Below, piece after piece: positions 36,062-44,897 of a stretch of DNA of 64,000 nt. The number at the start of each line of letters is the position of its first letter. Positions within the stretch are counted from its first letter, which is position 1. This DNA is from Pedobacter nototheniae (GTDB lineage: Bacteria > Bacteroidota > Bacteroidia > Sphingobacteriales > Sphingobacteriaceae), in the NCBI RefSeq assembly GCF_004335085.1, contig NZ_RQRS01000019.1:1-64000 (forward strand). The letters run 5' to 3'. The position numbers were made by a program, and so were the translations under genes. Below the pieces are notes generated by a model. That model did not search any database. It had not been told where the DNA came from and saw only the letters and a program-made list of their open reading frames with translations.

Positions 36062-39022
36062 TTAAAATCCAACATTTAAACCTAAAGTATAAGTTCTAGG
36101 ACGAGGGTATAAGTTATAATCTATACCACTTACCGACTCTGGATCTATTCCTTTATACTTAGATAAAACGAATACATTTTGGCAGTTTGCGGAGATACGC
36201 ATTGATGCTGTACCGTTTTTAGATAGTTTACCCACATTGTATGATAGGCCAACGTTATCCATTTTCAGGAACGATGCATTTTTAATGTAATAATCACTTA
36301 AATATTGAACGCCTGATGATCCAGAAAAATTGGTGTTGTATAAATCAGTTGCCGAGTTATTCAAAATTCCCTGGGTACTTAAAACATTGTTTCTAATACC
36401 AAGGTTTGAAGAAATATTATCGTAAATATAGTTGCCAATATTAGCTCTTAAAACGGTACTTGCTGTCCATTTTTTATAAGTGAAAGATGTGTTAAAACCT
36501 AATGTTACTACCGGATCAGGAGATTTGTAAAAATATTGATCGGCAGCATTTACAGCGCCATCACCATTTAAATCTTGATAAACGCCTTCTAATGGTTTTC
36601 CATCAGCATTGTAAACTTGTTTATACACATAAAACGCACCAGGCAACTCGTTAACTGCGTTGTATTTTAAGTGGATACCTGTACCACCAGTAATATCGCC
36701 TGCATCAATTTTGAAACCAGAGTTTGGATTTAACGTTAAGTTAGTAACCTTTCTTTTGTTATAAGCTGCATTAAAACCAATATCCCAGGTTGTATTCTCA
36801 TTTTTAATCGCTACATAGTTTATACTAAACTCTGCACCTCTAACTTCCATGTTACCCACATTGGTTGTTAGCTCATTGCTAAAGTTTGTACCAACTGGAA
36901 TAGTAACTTTACTTAATAAATCTTTGGTTTTTTTGTAATAAACGTCAATACTACCATATAATCTACCACCCATAAAACCATAATCTAAACCAGCATTATA
37001 AGTTGTTGTAGATTCCCATCTTAAATCAGGATCGTAACCTGCTGGGCTGTAATAATTATAAAAGGTATCCCCTATTTGATATTGACCTTGATTTGTATTA
37101 GCATAATATTTAGATAGGTAATCATAGTTGCCAATACCATCTTTATTGCCAGTTTCACCATATGTTAATCTCAATTTCAAATCAGATAATACTTTACTAT
37201 CCTTTAAGAAATCTTCGCCAATTACTCTCCAGGTAAAACCAACTGATGGGAAATAACCCCAACGATTATTTTCAGCAAACTTTGATGAAGCATCAGCTCT
37301 CATCGTTCCTGATAAGATATATTTATCAGCTAAAGTATAATTGAATCTACCATAGTACGAAAGCAATTTATTTTCATCAATAGCGAAAGGGAAAACAGGT
37401 GTAGTTTGTAACACACCAGTAGCTCTATACGTAGCAAAATTGTAGTTGGTAACCGCATCATCATAATATCCGTAACCACCAGTTACATCAAATTTACTTT
37501 TACCAATTGTTTTTGCATAGGTTAAATAAGCTTCAGAGAACTTATTCATCTCTGTGTTCAACCTTCTTGAAAATGAACCCTCAGTAGAATAACTTTGTGC
37601 TGCATAAATTGGAACAATTGTACGTCCGTATCCTTTTGAGTAATCATAACCAACATTAACCACTGCGTGTAATTCTGGTAAGAAGTGGAAAGAATAATCC
37701 AATTTCACATTACCAAAACTTCTGGCCGCATTACCGTGATTATCTTGCTGTCTGATTAATGCAACAGGGTTACGCGGAGCGTTTGGATTTGGAACACCTG
37801 CTGAAGTAATCCATTCGAAATAATTTCCGAATTTATTTGTTGCATTTACAGGTTGAGTTGGATCGAACTGAATTGCATTTTGAATCGCGTTATCATTTGG
37901 ATATTGAGAATCGGTTAAAGATCCTTTCAAGTTTAATTCGATTTTCAAGTGATCCTGGAATAATTTAGGGGAAATGGAGAAAGCACCAGTCGCTCTTTTT
38001 AGTTTACTGGTAATTACAACTCCATCCTGATCCAAATAACCTGCCGAAACACGATAAGGCACACCTTTAAATGAACCAGAAATACTTAAGTTATTATCGG
38101 TAGAAAAGGCATTTTGATAAATTTCATCTTGCCAATCAGTATTTGCTGTACCTAAAAGGGCTTTTTGAGTAGCGTTACCATTTGCGTTAACAAAAGCACG
38201 AACCTGATCCGCAGAAAGCACATTAACTTTTTTCGCCACAGTTCCAATAGAGTTATTCGTACTGAAATTAATTTGAGGTGCACCCGAACCGCCTTTTTTA
38301 GTTGTAATTAAAATTACACCGTTTGATGCTCTCGAACCATAAATAGCTGTTGCATTCGCATCTTTTAATACCGTAAAGGTTTCAATATCGTTAGGATTGA
38401 TTAAGGAAAGCGGGCTTGGTGCATTACCAATGCTGTTTCCACTAAATGGAACTCCATCCACAACAATTAAAGGATCGTTACTTGCATTTAAAGAAGCACC
38501 ACCACGGATGCGGATTGTACTACCGCCACCAGGAGAACCGCCACCAGAAATAATGTTAACACCTGCTACTTTACCTTGTATTAGTTGCTCAGGAGTTGTA
38601 ATTGTACCTTTTTGAAAATCTTTTGCACTAACTGTAGTGATAGATCCTGTTAGGTTTTTCTTTTCTGCTGTACCATATCCAATTACTACAACTTCGTTTA
38701 GTTTTTGGGCATCGGGCACTAACTGAAAGTTTGTAATTGAATTAGCGCCAACAGTTACGGCTTTCTCTAAAGTTTGGTAACCGATAAAACTTACTGATAA
38801 GGTTACGGAACCGCTCGATAATCCGTTTAACTTAAAAATACCGTTTACATCCGTTGATGTACTTCTGGTTGTTCCTTTAACTAAAATGGATGCACCAGGT
38901 AAGGGTAGTCCGGTTTCATCAAGCACCTTACCAGAAACAGATCCGGTTTGTGCTTTTACGATTAATGCTGCAAAAACTAACAGCACCAAAAGCCCCTGTT
39001 TTAACAGGTAAAATACTTTCAT
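36062..39022 (-). CDS. SusC-family TonB-dependent transporter of the maltodextrin locus
   Basis: This 986-residue protein has a signal peptide (ends ALIVKAQ, about residue 25), a carboxypeptidase-regulatory-like domain (about 27-105, GSVSGKVLDETGLPLPGASILVKG), the plug domain with PLIVVDGVPF and LKDANATAIYGSRASNGVI, and a barrel ending YTLGLNVGF. Unlike the 15904-19260 transporter it lacks an STN domain, so control should come from the LacI protein rather than a FecR pair. It is first in the operon, behind a 421-base leader region holding two palindromic operators. Confidence 0.95.
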   Translation of the reverse strand: MKVFYLLKQGLLVLLVFAALIVKAQTGSVSGKVLDETGLPLPGASILVKGTTRSTSTDVNGIFKLNGLSSGSVTLSVSFIGYQTLEKAVTVGANSITNFQLVPDAQKLNEVVVIGYGTAEKKNLTGSITTVSAKDFQKGTITTPEQLIQGKVAGVNIISGGGSPGGGSTIRIRGGASLNASNDPLIVVDGVPFSGNSIGNAPSPLSLINPNDIETFTVLKDANATAIYGSRASNGVILITTKKGGSGAPQINFSTNNSIGTVAKKVNVLSADQVRAFVNANGNATQKALLGTANTDWQDEIYQNAFSTDNNLSISGSFKGVPYRVSAGYLDQDGVVITSKLKRATGAFSISPKLFQDHLKIELNLKGSLTDSQYPNDNAIQNAIQFDPTQPVNATNKFGNYFEWITSAGVPNPNAPRNPVALIRQQDNHGNAARSFGNVKLDYSFHFLPELHAVVNVGYDYSKGYGRTIVPIYAAQSYSTEGSFSRRLNTEMNKFSEAYLTYAKTIGKSKFDVTGGYGYYDDAVTNYNFATYRATGVLQTTPVFPFAIDENKLLSYYGRFNYTLADKYILSGTMRADASSKFAENNRWGYFPSVGFTWRVIGEDFLKDSKVLSDLKLRLTYGETGNKDGIGNYDYLSKYYANTNQGQYQIGDTFYNYYSPAGYDPDLRWESTTTYNAGLDYGFMGGRLYGSIDVYYKKTKDLLSKVTIPVGTNFSNELTTNVGNMEVRGAEFSINYVAIKNENTTWDIGFNAAYNKRKVTNLTLNPNSGFKIDAGDITGGTGIHLKYNAVNELPGAFYVYKQVYNADGKPLEGVYQDLNGDGAVNAADQYFYKSPDPVVTLGFNTSFTYKKWTASTVLRANIGNYIYDNISSNLGIRNNVLSTQGILNNSATDLYNTNFSGSSGVQYLSDYYIKNASFLKMDNVGLSYNVGKLSKNGTASMRISANCQNVFVLSKYKGIDPESVSGIDYNLYPRPRTYTLGLNVGF

Positions 39023-39108
39023 ATTCGAAGCTCGTTTAATGATAAAAATTTGGTTAAATATTATAGTGATTTACACATAGCCCTAATTTACAGCACATAA
39101 TGAGATTT

Positions 39109-39141
39109 CAAAATTTATTTAAAAAATATATTTCCGACCAA
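39109..39141 (-). promoter_or_regulatory. Candidate promoter of the susC operon
   Basis: On the minus strand TTG (39139-39141), 21 bases, then TAAATTTTG (39109-39117), which is one base longer than TAnnTTTG. Transcription would start about 80 bases before the susC ATG, leaving the palindromes about 200 bases upstream. A weaker alternative is TTG at 39109-39111 with TAAATTAG at 39083-39090. Confidence 0.3.
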
Positions 39142-39274
39142 AAAACGATGCTTTGATTTTCATAAGAATGAGCTTTTTTTATAAAAGTACATTCCTCCAA
39201 AACAATCAATATTTATTTTTAATAACCTAATAGTCAATAACTTATTAAAGTTAAATTTTAAATTTAAGTGTATT

Positions 39275-39287
39275 TTTTACACTAAGC
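39275..39287. repeat. 13-bp direct repeat flanking the operator pair, copy 1
   Basis: TTTTACACTAAGC. The identical sequence, in the same orientation, is at 39387-39399. Together they bracket the two palindromes. Confidence 0.5.
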
Positions 39288-39304
39288 TATTTTTTACTCG
39301 TTTT

Positions 39305-39320
39305 TCGGGAACGTTCCCGA
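39305..39320. promoter_or_regulatory. Palindromic LacI-type operator, site 1
   Basis: TCGGGAACGTTCCCGA is a perfect 16-bp palindrome with the central CG typical of LacI/GalR-family operators. The identical 16-mer recurs 44 bp away, and a LacI-family gene is the next gene. GC-rich palindromes stand out in this very AT-rich region. Confidence 0.75.
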
Positions 39321-39348
39321 TAATATTAAAGCAAAACACCAACGTTTT

Positions 39349-39364
39349 TCGGGAACGTTCCCGA
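39349..39364. promoter_or_regulatory. Palindromic LacI-type operator, site 2
   Basis: A second identical TCGGGAACGTTCCCGA. Here the symmetry extends three bases on each side (39346-39367). The 44-bp centre-to-centre distance is about four helical turns, suited to cooperative binding or a tetramer. Confidence 0.75.
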
Positions 39365-39386
39365 AAATTGATCGAAATTCTGCTTA

Positions 39387-39399
39387 TTTTACACTAAGC
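39387..39399. repeat. 13-bp direct repeat flanking the operator pair, copy 2
   Basis: TTTTACACTAAGC, identical to 39275-39287 and 112 bp from it. Confidence 0.5.
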
Positions 39400-39443
39400 A
39401 CCGAAAAAATTTGAAAAATTTAAGTTAAAAAAAGTGACGATTT

Positions 39444-40469
39444 TTAACGCAATTTATGGGCGGTTGAAGTGGAGTTTCTGCTAATAATTTTCGACTCTAA
39501 AATTACCTCTTCAGGTTGATTTTTATCGCCATTATTGGCCAGCATTTTGAAGAGTAAATTTGCCGCCTGCTCGCCTATTTCTGTCGCTGGTTGTGTTATG
39601 GTTGTTAAAGATGGGTTGAGCAAAGGCGCTATCTCCAAACTAGAAAAACTGATGACCTTTAAATCATTTGGAATAGAAATATTTAAATCATAGCATGCAT
39701 AGTAGGTAGCAAAGGCTAAACGCTCTACAGATGTAAAAACGCCATCGGGTTTTAATTGTGTTAGAGCATGCTTAATAATAATGCTATTTTCTTCGTAGCT
39801 GTTGCTGCAATCCACAATCAGGCTTTCTTCATATTGGATATTATGTTTCTCCAAAGCATCAATATAACCTTGCATACGAGTTTTACCAATAGATAAACTT
39901 TTATTTACCACCAAATAAGCAATTCGTTTGCATCCTTGCTCTATTAAATGTTCAGTGGCCAAAAAACTACTGTTGTAATCGTTCGTAATTACTCTAGATG
40001 TTTCAATATCTTCATAAATCCGATCAAAAAACACAAGTGGCAAGCGTTTTGCCCCAAACTTATTAAGGTAATTATGATCGTTACCCTCACCAGAAACAGA
40101 CATTATAATACCATCAGCCCTACCATTGTGCAAATGGCGAATAAAGTTTACCTCTTTAATATACTCATCATCGGTTACATAAATTAAAATATGGTATCCA
40201 TTTTCTCTGGCAATTCTTTCTATACCGTGTATGGCTTGCGAGAAATAATTGTTGGCAAGTTCTGGTACAATTACAGCAATGGTTTTGCTTTTCTGCTCTC
40301 TTAAATTACTAGCATAATGGTTTGGTTGATAGTTTAATTCTTTAGCCTTTGCCAGAATTCTTTCTTTTGTAGCAACACTTATATCGCTATTATCTCTAAA
40401 AGCTCTGGAAATTGTAGACGTAGATAATTTTAAGGCCTGAGCTAATTTCTTAATATTAATGCTATCCAT
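39444..40469 (-). CDS. LacI-family transcriptional regulator of the maltodextrin locus
   Basis: The 341-residue protein has an N-terminal helix-turn-helix (about 6-25, IKKLAQALKLSTSTISRAFR), the hinge region (about 45-60, LNYQPNHYASNLREQ) and a periplasmic-binding-like sensor domain (IAVIVPELANNYFSQAIHGIERIA, RADGIIMSVSGE, LPLVFFDR). It precedes susC on the same strand, with two matching palindromes in the gap. It probably binds them and responds to a maltodextrin-derived sugar. Whether it represses or activates is not shown; the position of the sites far upstream of the best promoter leaves activation open. Confidence 0.92.
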   Translation of the reverse strand: MDSINIKKLAQALKLSTSTISRAFRDNSDISVATKERILAKAKELNYQPNHYASNLREQKSKTIAVIVPELANNYFSQAIHGIERIARENGYHILIYVTDDEYIKEVNFIRHLHNGRADGIIMSVSGEGNDHNYLNKFGAKRLPLVFFDRIYEDIETSRVITNDYNSSFLATEHLIEQGCKRIAYLVVNKSLSIGKTRMQGYIDALEKHNIQYEESLIVDCSNSYEENSIIIKHALTQLKPDGVFTSVERLAFATYYACYDLNISIPNDLKVISFSSLEIAPLLNPSLTTITQPATEIGEQAANLLFKMLANNGDKNQPEEVILESKIISRNSTSTAHKLR

Positions 40470-40811
40470 TTGGGCTATTAAAACCTAATTAACATGTAAA
40501 TAATGGTGTAAATATAAACTTAAATTGTGCTAAATAATATGAACCCATTTTTAATTGTAAAATTATAAAACAATTTCGCGTTAACCTTTATTATCATTAT
40601 AGTATACAAAACAGATCATTATTGAAAAACCATTACATTTTATTTTAGATTGATTTCTTTTTTAAATATTGCTGTAAACAATTGGTTTTGTATAGAATTA
40701 AGTAATGATGCTTTTTTTGATAAAAACATGAAATAGCTTCAATAGTTATACAATAATTTATCATATTTGGTTTTGCAACCCGCAAAGCGGAATATATAGT
40801 ACAATAAATCA
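40470..40811. other. AT-rich divergent gap between lacI and a response regulator gene
   Basis: No gene of useful length is seen on either strand. The stretch is very AT-rich and must carry both divergent promoters, but I could not settle on a TTG/TAnnTTTG pair with proper spacing. A small CCGC...GCGG hairpin lies near 40780 in the leader of the response regulator gene. Confidence 0.4.
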
Positions 40812-41171
40812 ATGGGAAATAAAAAAATACTCATCGCTGATGATGACGAGGGAATTGTAGATGCGGTAACGATGATATTGGAAGTTATGGGTTATGAAGT
40901 GGAATTTACCTATGATGGCGGAAAGGTTATTGATGCAGTTAAAGGAAAACCAGATCTTATCATGCTCGATATTTGGATGTCTGGTCACGATGGACGAGAC
41001 ATTTGCAAAGCCCTTAAAAATGATCCTGAATACAAAGAAATTCCAATTTTAATGATTTCTGCCAGTCGTGATATTAAACAATCTGCTCTTGATGCCGGTG
41101 CCAACGATTTTATGGAAAAGCCTTTTGAAATGGACTCTCTTTTAAATAAAGTAACTCTGCTTTTGAATTAA
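40812..41171 (+). CDS. Single-domain response regulator (CheY-like receiver)
   Basis: The 119 residues make one receiver domain. The acidic pair is in ILIADDDEG (Asp10-12), the phosphoacceptor is Asp53 in LIMLDIWM, the conserved Ser is Ser83 in ILMISAS, and the Lys is Lys103 in MEKPF. No output domain and no histidine kinase gene nearby, so it is an orphan whose partner is elsewhere. It probably works by binding another protein. It is convergent with the next gene, with nine bases between the stops. Confidence 0.92.
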   Translation: MGNKKILIADDDEGIVDAVTMILEVMGYEVEFTYDGGKVIDAVKGKPDLIMLDIWMSGHDGRDICKALKNDPEYKEIPILMISASRDIKQSALDAGANDFMEKPFEMDSLLNKVTLLLN

Positions 41172-41180
41172 CACTTACAA

Positions 41181-41534
41181 TTATATTGCCTCTTTAAAGT
41201 AAATGGTTTCTGGTAGTTGCTTAAATACAAATTCAGTAACATGGCAAAGCCAGAGTTTATGGTTTTTCCATTCGCCTTTAAAGCTTTCTAAAATATAATC
41301 GCCGCCGCCCCCTAGGTTAGCTTCGCGTGCATAAACTAAATTTAAAATTTCTGCATCTTTAATATGGTTATCTGCCATGAGCAAATTGCATTCAGTTGCT
41401 GCCGCCGCCACCCAATCTAATAATTCATCAGCACCCTCAACCATTTGCAAATCGGCAATATCGCCGCCCCATTCGGGTATATCTGCATACCACTCTCCTT
41501 TTGCGTTTTTGTAAAACCTGATTTTTCTTTCCAT
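41181..41534 (-). CDS. Small conserved protein, possibly DUF6717 family
   Basis: The protein has 117 residues from the ATG at 41534 (MERKIRFYKNAKGEWYADIP); an upstream in-frame start would add 21 poorly conserved-looking residues. It has no signal or membrane segment. The segments WYADIPEWGGDIADLQMVEGADELLD and CHVTEFVFKQLPETIYF resemble what I recall of DUF6717 proteins, but I cannot confirm this without a search. Function unknown. It is divergent from dinB. Confidence 0.7.
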   Translation of the reverse strand: MERKIRFYKNAKGEWYADIPEWGGDIADLQMVEGADELLDWVAAAATECNLLMADNHIKDAEILNLVYAREANLGGGGDYILESFKGEWKNHKLWLCHVTEFVFKQLPETIYFKEAI

Positions 41535-41658
41535 ATTTTGTAAAGAAAAAAAATCCATTTCAATAATCCTTATAAAATCACGAAATTTATAGAGCACCTT
41601 TGTTTAAATATCCACATCTACTTTTAAGGTTGGGTATGTATTTTGGTTTTGTTAATAA

Positions 41659-42759
41659 ATGTCTGAAGAAACCCCTACCTCTTTAAGAAAAATAATCCAT
41701 ATTGATATGGATGCCTTTTATGCATCGGTAGAGCAGCGTGATTTTCCTGAATACCGAGGTAAACCATTAGTAGTTGGAGGCAAACCAGATAGCCGTGGCG
41801 TAGTTTCTACAGCAAGTTATGAAGCGAGAAAGTTTGGAATCAGATCGGCAATGTCTGCCAGTAAAGCTTATCAGTTATGCCCAACAGCCATTTTTGTATA
41901 CCCAAGGTTTGATGCCTATACAACTGCTTCAAAAGCTATTAGGGAAATATTTAGTCGCTATACCGATTTAATCGAACCACTATCTTTGGATGAAGCTTAT
42001 TTGGATGTTACAAATGACAAACTGAATATTGGATCTGCAATTGATATTGCTAAATCCATTAAAGATGCCATTAAAAATGAGCTTAATTTAACCGCTTCTG
42101 CTGGTATATCCATTAATAAGTTTGTAGCAAAAATTGCCTCCGACATGAATAAACCCGACGGACTAACCTTTATTGGGCCATCCAAAGTGAAAGGGTTTAT
42201 GGAGAAACTACCTGTAGAGAAATTTTTTGGCGTGGGTAAGGTTACGGCTGCAAAAATGAAAGCCATGCAAATTAATACTGGTGCAGATTTAAAAAAATTA
42301 ACTGAACAACAACTAATCGCACAGTTTGGCAAATCGGGCAAGTTTTATTACAAAGTGGTTCGTGGCATTGATGATAGACCGGTTAGACCAAACCGTGAAA
42401 CTAAATCTGTTGGTGCAGAAGATACTTTTTCTACTGATACCAATGAACTTTCTATTATGCACGGGCTTTTACTTCAAATAAGTGATATAGTAAGCAAGCG
42501 TTTAGAAAAACATCAGCTCAAGGGCAAAACACTAACATTGAAGATAAAATTCGCCGATTTTAAAATCATCACCCGAAGCAGATCTTTTAGCATTCCATTT
42601 AATGGGCAGGCACAGATTTATGCTGAAGCAATTAAATTATTAGATGAAGCTGAAATTGGACGAACAGAAGTACGTTTGCTGGGCATAACACTATCTCGTT
42701 TTTACGAGGAAATGCCAGAGGATAAAACTGAAAACAATCAGCTTGAATTTGAATTTTAA
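41659..42759 (+). CDS. dinB: DNA polymerase IV (Y-family translesion polymerase)
   Basis: DinB copies past damaged bases. The 366-residue protein has the catalytic acids Asp16 (HIDMDAFYASVE) and Asp111/Glu112 (SLDEAYLDV), the SxA-type palm segments, TASAGISINKFVAKIASDMNKPDG, the helix-hairpin-helix KFFGVGKVTAAKMKAM, and a little-finger domain from about 240. The C-terminus QLEFEF looks like a sliding-clamp binding motif. No LexA-like box was recognised in the short upstream region. Confidence 0.96.
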   Translation: MSEETPTSLRKIIHIDMDAFYASVEQRDFPEYRGKPLVVGGKPDSRGVVSTASYEARKFGIRSAMSASKAYQLCPTAIFVYPRFDAYTTASKAIREIFSRYTDLIEPLSLDEAYLDVTNDKLNIGSAIDIAKSIKDAIKNELNLTASAGISINKFVAKIASDMNKPDGLTFIGPSKVKGFMEKLPVEKFFGVGKVTAAKMKAMQINTGADLKKLTEQQLIAQFGKSGKFYYKVVRGIDDRPVRPNRETKSVGAEDTFSTDTNELSIMHGLLLQISDIVSKRLEKHQLKGKTLTLKIKFADFKIITRSRSFSIPFNGQAQIYAEAIKLLDEAEIGRTEVRLLGITLSRFYEEMPEDKTENNQLEFEF

Positions 42760-42843
42760 ATTTATTTCGATCTACAAAAGGAAAAAATCAGAAAAATATA
42801 TGGTCAGTATGAGATTAATAAAACCATTTAAAATTATTTCCGA

Positions 42844-44367
42844 TTAAATCCGATAGGTAGGATCTTCGATAATATTAACTTCAATTACATCATCAGCATT
42901 TTTAAGGAGAAGTTTACAATCTGCACTTAAATGTTTTAAATGAAGTTTTTTATTTGCTTTGGCATAGCGATCAGTGAGTTTACTCAATGCATCAATACCA
43001 GACATATCGAAGATTCTACTTTCTTTAAAATCTACAATAACTATGTTTGGATCTGTTGCCAAATCAAATTTCTCATTAAATGCAGCAACGGAACCGAAAA
43101 ACAAAGGGCCAAAAATTTCATAGTGTTTTATGCCTTGTTCATCAATATATTTTTTTGCTCTGATTCTTTTTGCACTTTCCCAGGCAAAAACCAATGCAGA
43201 AAGAATTACACCAATTAGTACAGCCAATGCAAGGTTATGAAGCCACACGGTAATTACCGCCACTAAAATGCCTACAAAAATATCTTGCTTAGGCATTTTG
43301 TTGATTACCTTAAAGCTCATCCACTCAAAAGTACCAATCGCCACCATAGCCATTACGCCAACCAACGCCGCCATAGGTACACGATCAATTACTGGAGCGC
43401 CTACTAATATAATAATAAGAATAGTTAACGAGGCAATAATGCCAGATAGTCGTGCCCTTGCTCCTGCTGATAAATTTACCAGCGTTTGTGCAATCATAGG
43501 GCAGCCACCCATCCCCGTAAAAAATCCATTTAAAATATTTGCTGTACCCTGTGCAATACTCTCACGGTTTCCATTTCCTTTTGTTTGTGTAATTTCATCA
43601 ACAAGGTTTAACGTTAATAATCCCTCAGTTAAACCTACACCAGCCATAATTAATGCATAAGGGAAAATAATTTTAAGTGTTTCCAGGTTAAATTGAATAT
43701 TAGGAATATGAAAAGCTGGAAAACCACCACTTACTGAAGCAATATCTTTAACGAGTTTGGTATCAATTCCAAAGGTTAAAACAACAATGAAAACAATAAT
43801 AATAGCAACTAAGGAAGCCGGTACGGCCTTTGTAATTTTAGGCCAAACTAAAACAATTGAAATGGTTAGTGCAACCAGGCCCAACATAATCCATAACGGC
43901 GAACCACTTATCCATGTAACCTGCCCATTAACAACTGTTTTAAACTGCTCAAGCTGAGACATAAAAATAATTACCGCCAAGCCATTAACAAAGCCAAACA
44001 TAACGGGTTGGGGTACCAACCTGATAAATTTGCCAAGCTTAAACAAACCCACTAAAATTTGAAAAACGCCAGCTAAAGCAACCGCAGCAAAAACATATTC
44101 AATGCCTTGCGTTTTCATTAATGCAATAAGTACAATTACAGTAGCGCCAGCACCACCAGAAACCATCCCTGGCCTGCCACCTAAAATTGCGGTAACCAAG
44201 CCCATAATAAAAGCGGCATATAAACCTGTTAAAGGTGGGAAGCCTGCTAAAATTGCAAACGATAACGATTCAGGAATCATTGTCATAGCAACAGTTAAGC
44301 CCGCTAAAATTTCGGTTTTATAGTTTATCTTTTTCGAAAAATCGAAGACTTGTAAGTATGGTTTCAT
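42844..44367 (-). CDS. SulP/SLC26-family anion permease with STAS domain
   Basis: The 507-residue inner-membrane protein has the family signature near residues 30-54 (MIPESLSFAILAGFPPLTGL), about 10-14 membrane segments, and a C-terminal STAS domain (about 395-500, IVIVDFKESRIFDMSGIDAL). SulP proteins carry sulfate, bicarbonate or other anions. No cysteine synthesis or carbonic anhydrase gene lies beside it, so the substrate is open. The gene is convergent with dinB, 84 bases apart. Confidence 0.92.
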   Translation of the reverse strand: MKPYLQVFDFSKKINYKTEILAGLTVAMTMIPESLSFAILAGFPPLTGLYAAFIMGLVTAILGGRPGMVSGGAGATVIVLIALMKTQGIEYVFAAVALAGVFQILVGLFKLGKFIRLVPQPVMFGFVNGLAVIIFMSQLEQFKTVVNGQVTWISGSPLWIMLGLVALTISIVLVWPKITKAVPASLVAIIIVFIVVLTFGIDTKLVKDIASVSGGFPAFHIPNIQFNLETLKIIFPYALIMAGVGLTEGLLTLNLVDEITQTKGNGNRESIAQGTANILNGFFTGMGGCPMIAQTLVNLSAGARARLSGIIASLTILIIILVGAPVIDRVPMAALVGVMAMVAIGTFEWMSFKVINKMPKQDIFVGILVAVITVWLHNLALAVLIGVILSALVFAWESAKRIRAKKYIDEQGIKHYEIFGPLFFGSVAAFNEKFDLATDPNIVIVDFKESRIFDMSGIDALSKLTDRYAKANKKLHLKHLSADCKLLLKNADDVIEVNIIEDPTYRI

Positions 44368-44384
44368 TAAGAATAAAAAGAATA

Positions 44385-44412
44385 GCCTAAATCTTGTACA
44401 GATTATTTAGGC
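44385..44412. promoter_or_regulatory. Inverted repeat just upstream of the SulP gene
   Basis: GCCTAAAT (44385-44392) and ATTTAGGC (44405-44412) form perfect 8-bp arms 12 bases apart, 18 bases before the SulP ATG. A perfect -7 box (TACCTTTG, minus strand, 44413-44420) lies next to it, so the hairpin would be at the very 5' end of the mRNA. No good -33 TTG was found. Confidence 0.4.
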
Positions 44413-44495
44413 AAAGGTATTAAACAAAGCGATAAGAAAGCTTAACAAGAAGCTATTCATTATGCTTTTAAACCTAATTATTCCTTTTTTCTGAT

Positions 44496-44816
44496 TTAGC
44501 CATGCACCAGGCTATAAATTTGCTGCATATAAACGGCTTCCTGAATTGCAACAAAAAAGATCTCCCATTCATCTCTGGTAAACACTAAACTAATATCAGG
44601 AAAAGGAGTAGAAAGAATTACAATCTCATTTCCATTGGGTGCAGTTTCTAAATAATCATCAAAGTTGAGCTTTTGTGTAGCATAATTAAATGCATCAAAC
44701 TGGCTAAATGAAAAATTCATCAGTACACCTGCACGCCAAATATTAAGCACCTTACAATTGCGGCACTCTGTAATGGAAATATTTCCTTTTTGAACAAGAA
44801 TGGTTGTGTTACACAT
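44496..44816 (-). CDS. Small conserved protein with a CxxC motif, possibly DUF6686 family
   Basis: The 106-residue cytoplasmic protein has Cys2, and Cys18 and Cys21 in ITECRNCKVLNIWRAG, which could bind a metal. A conserved-looking stretch MNFSFSQFDAFNYATQKLNFDDYLE follows. It resembles small Bacteroidota proteins listed as DUF6686, but I state this from memory and cannot verify it. Function unknown, no operon partner seen. Confidence 0.7.
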   Translation of the reverse strand: MCNTTILVQKGNISITECRNCKVLNIWRAGVLMNFSFSQFDAFNYATQKLNFDDYLETAPNGNEIVILSTPFPDISLVFTRDEWEIFFVAIQEAVYMQQIYSLVHG

Positions 44817-44897
44817 AGGCTATTTCTTAATCTTATTGAGATGTAGACAAATATCCTATTATTTAGAATAATTCCAAATAATATTGAAAATTAATAT

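Noticed and set aside
41997..42341. 114-codon minus-strand frame
   Set aside because: Antisense to dinB, which has all catalytic residues.
43268..43660. 130-codon plus-strand frame inside the SulP gene
   Set aside because: Shadow of a well-supported permease on the other strand; its composition is that of reversed membrane codons.
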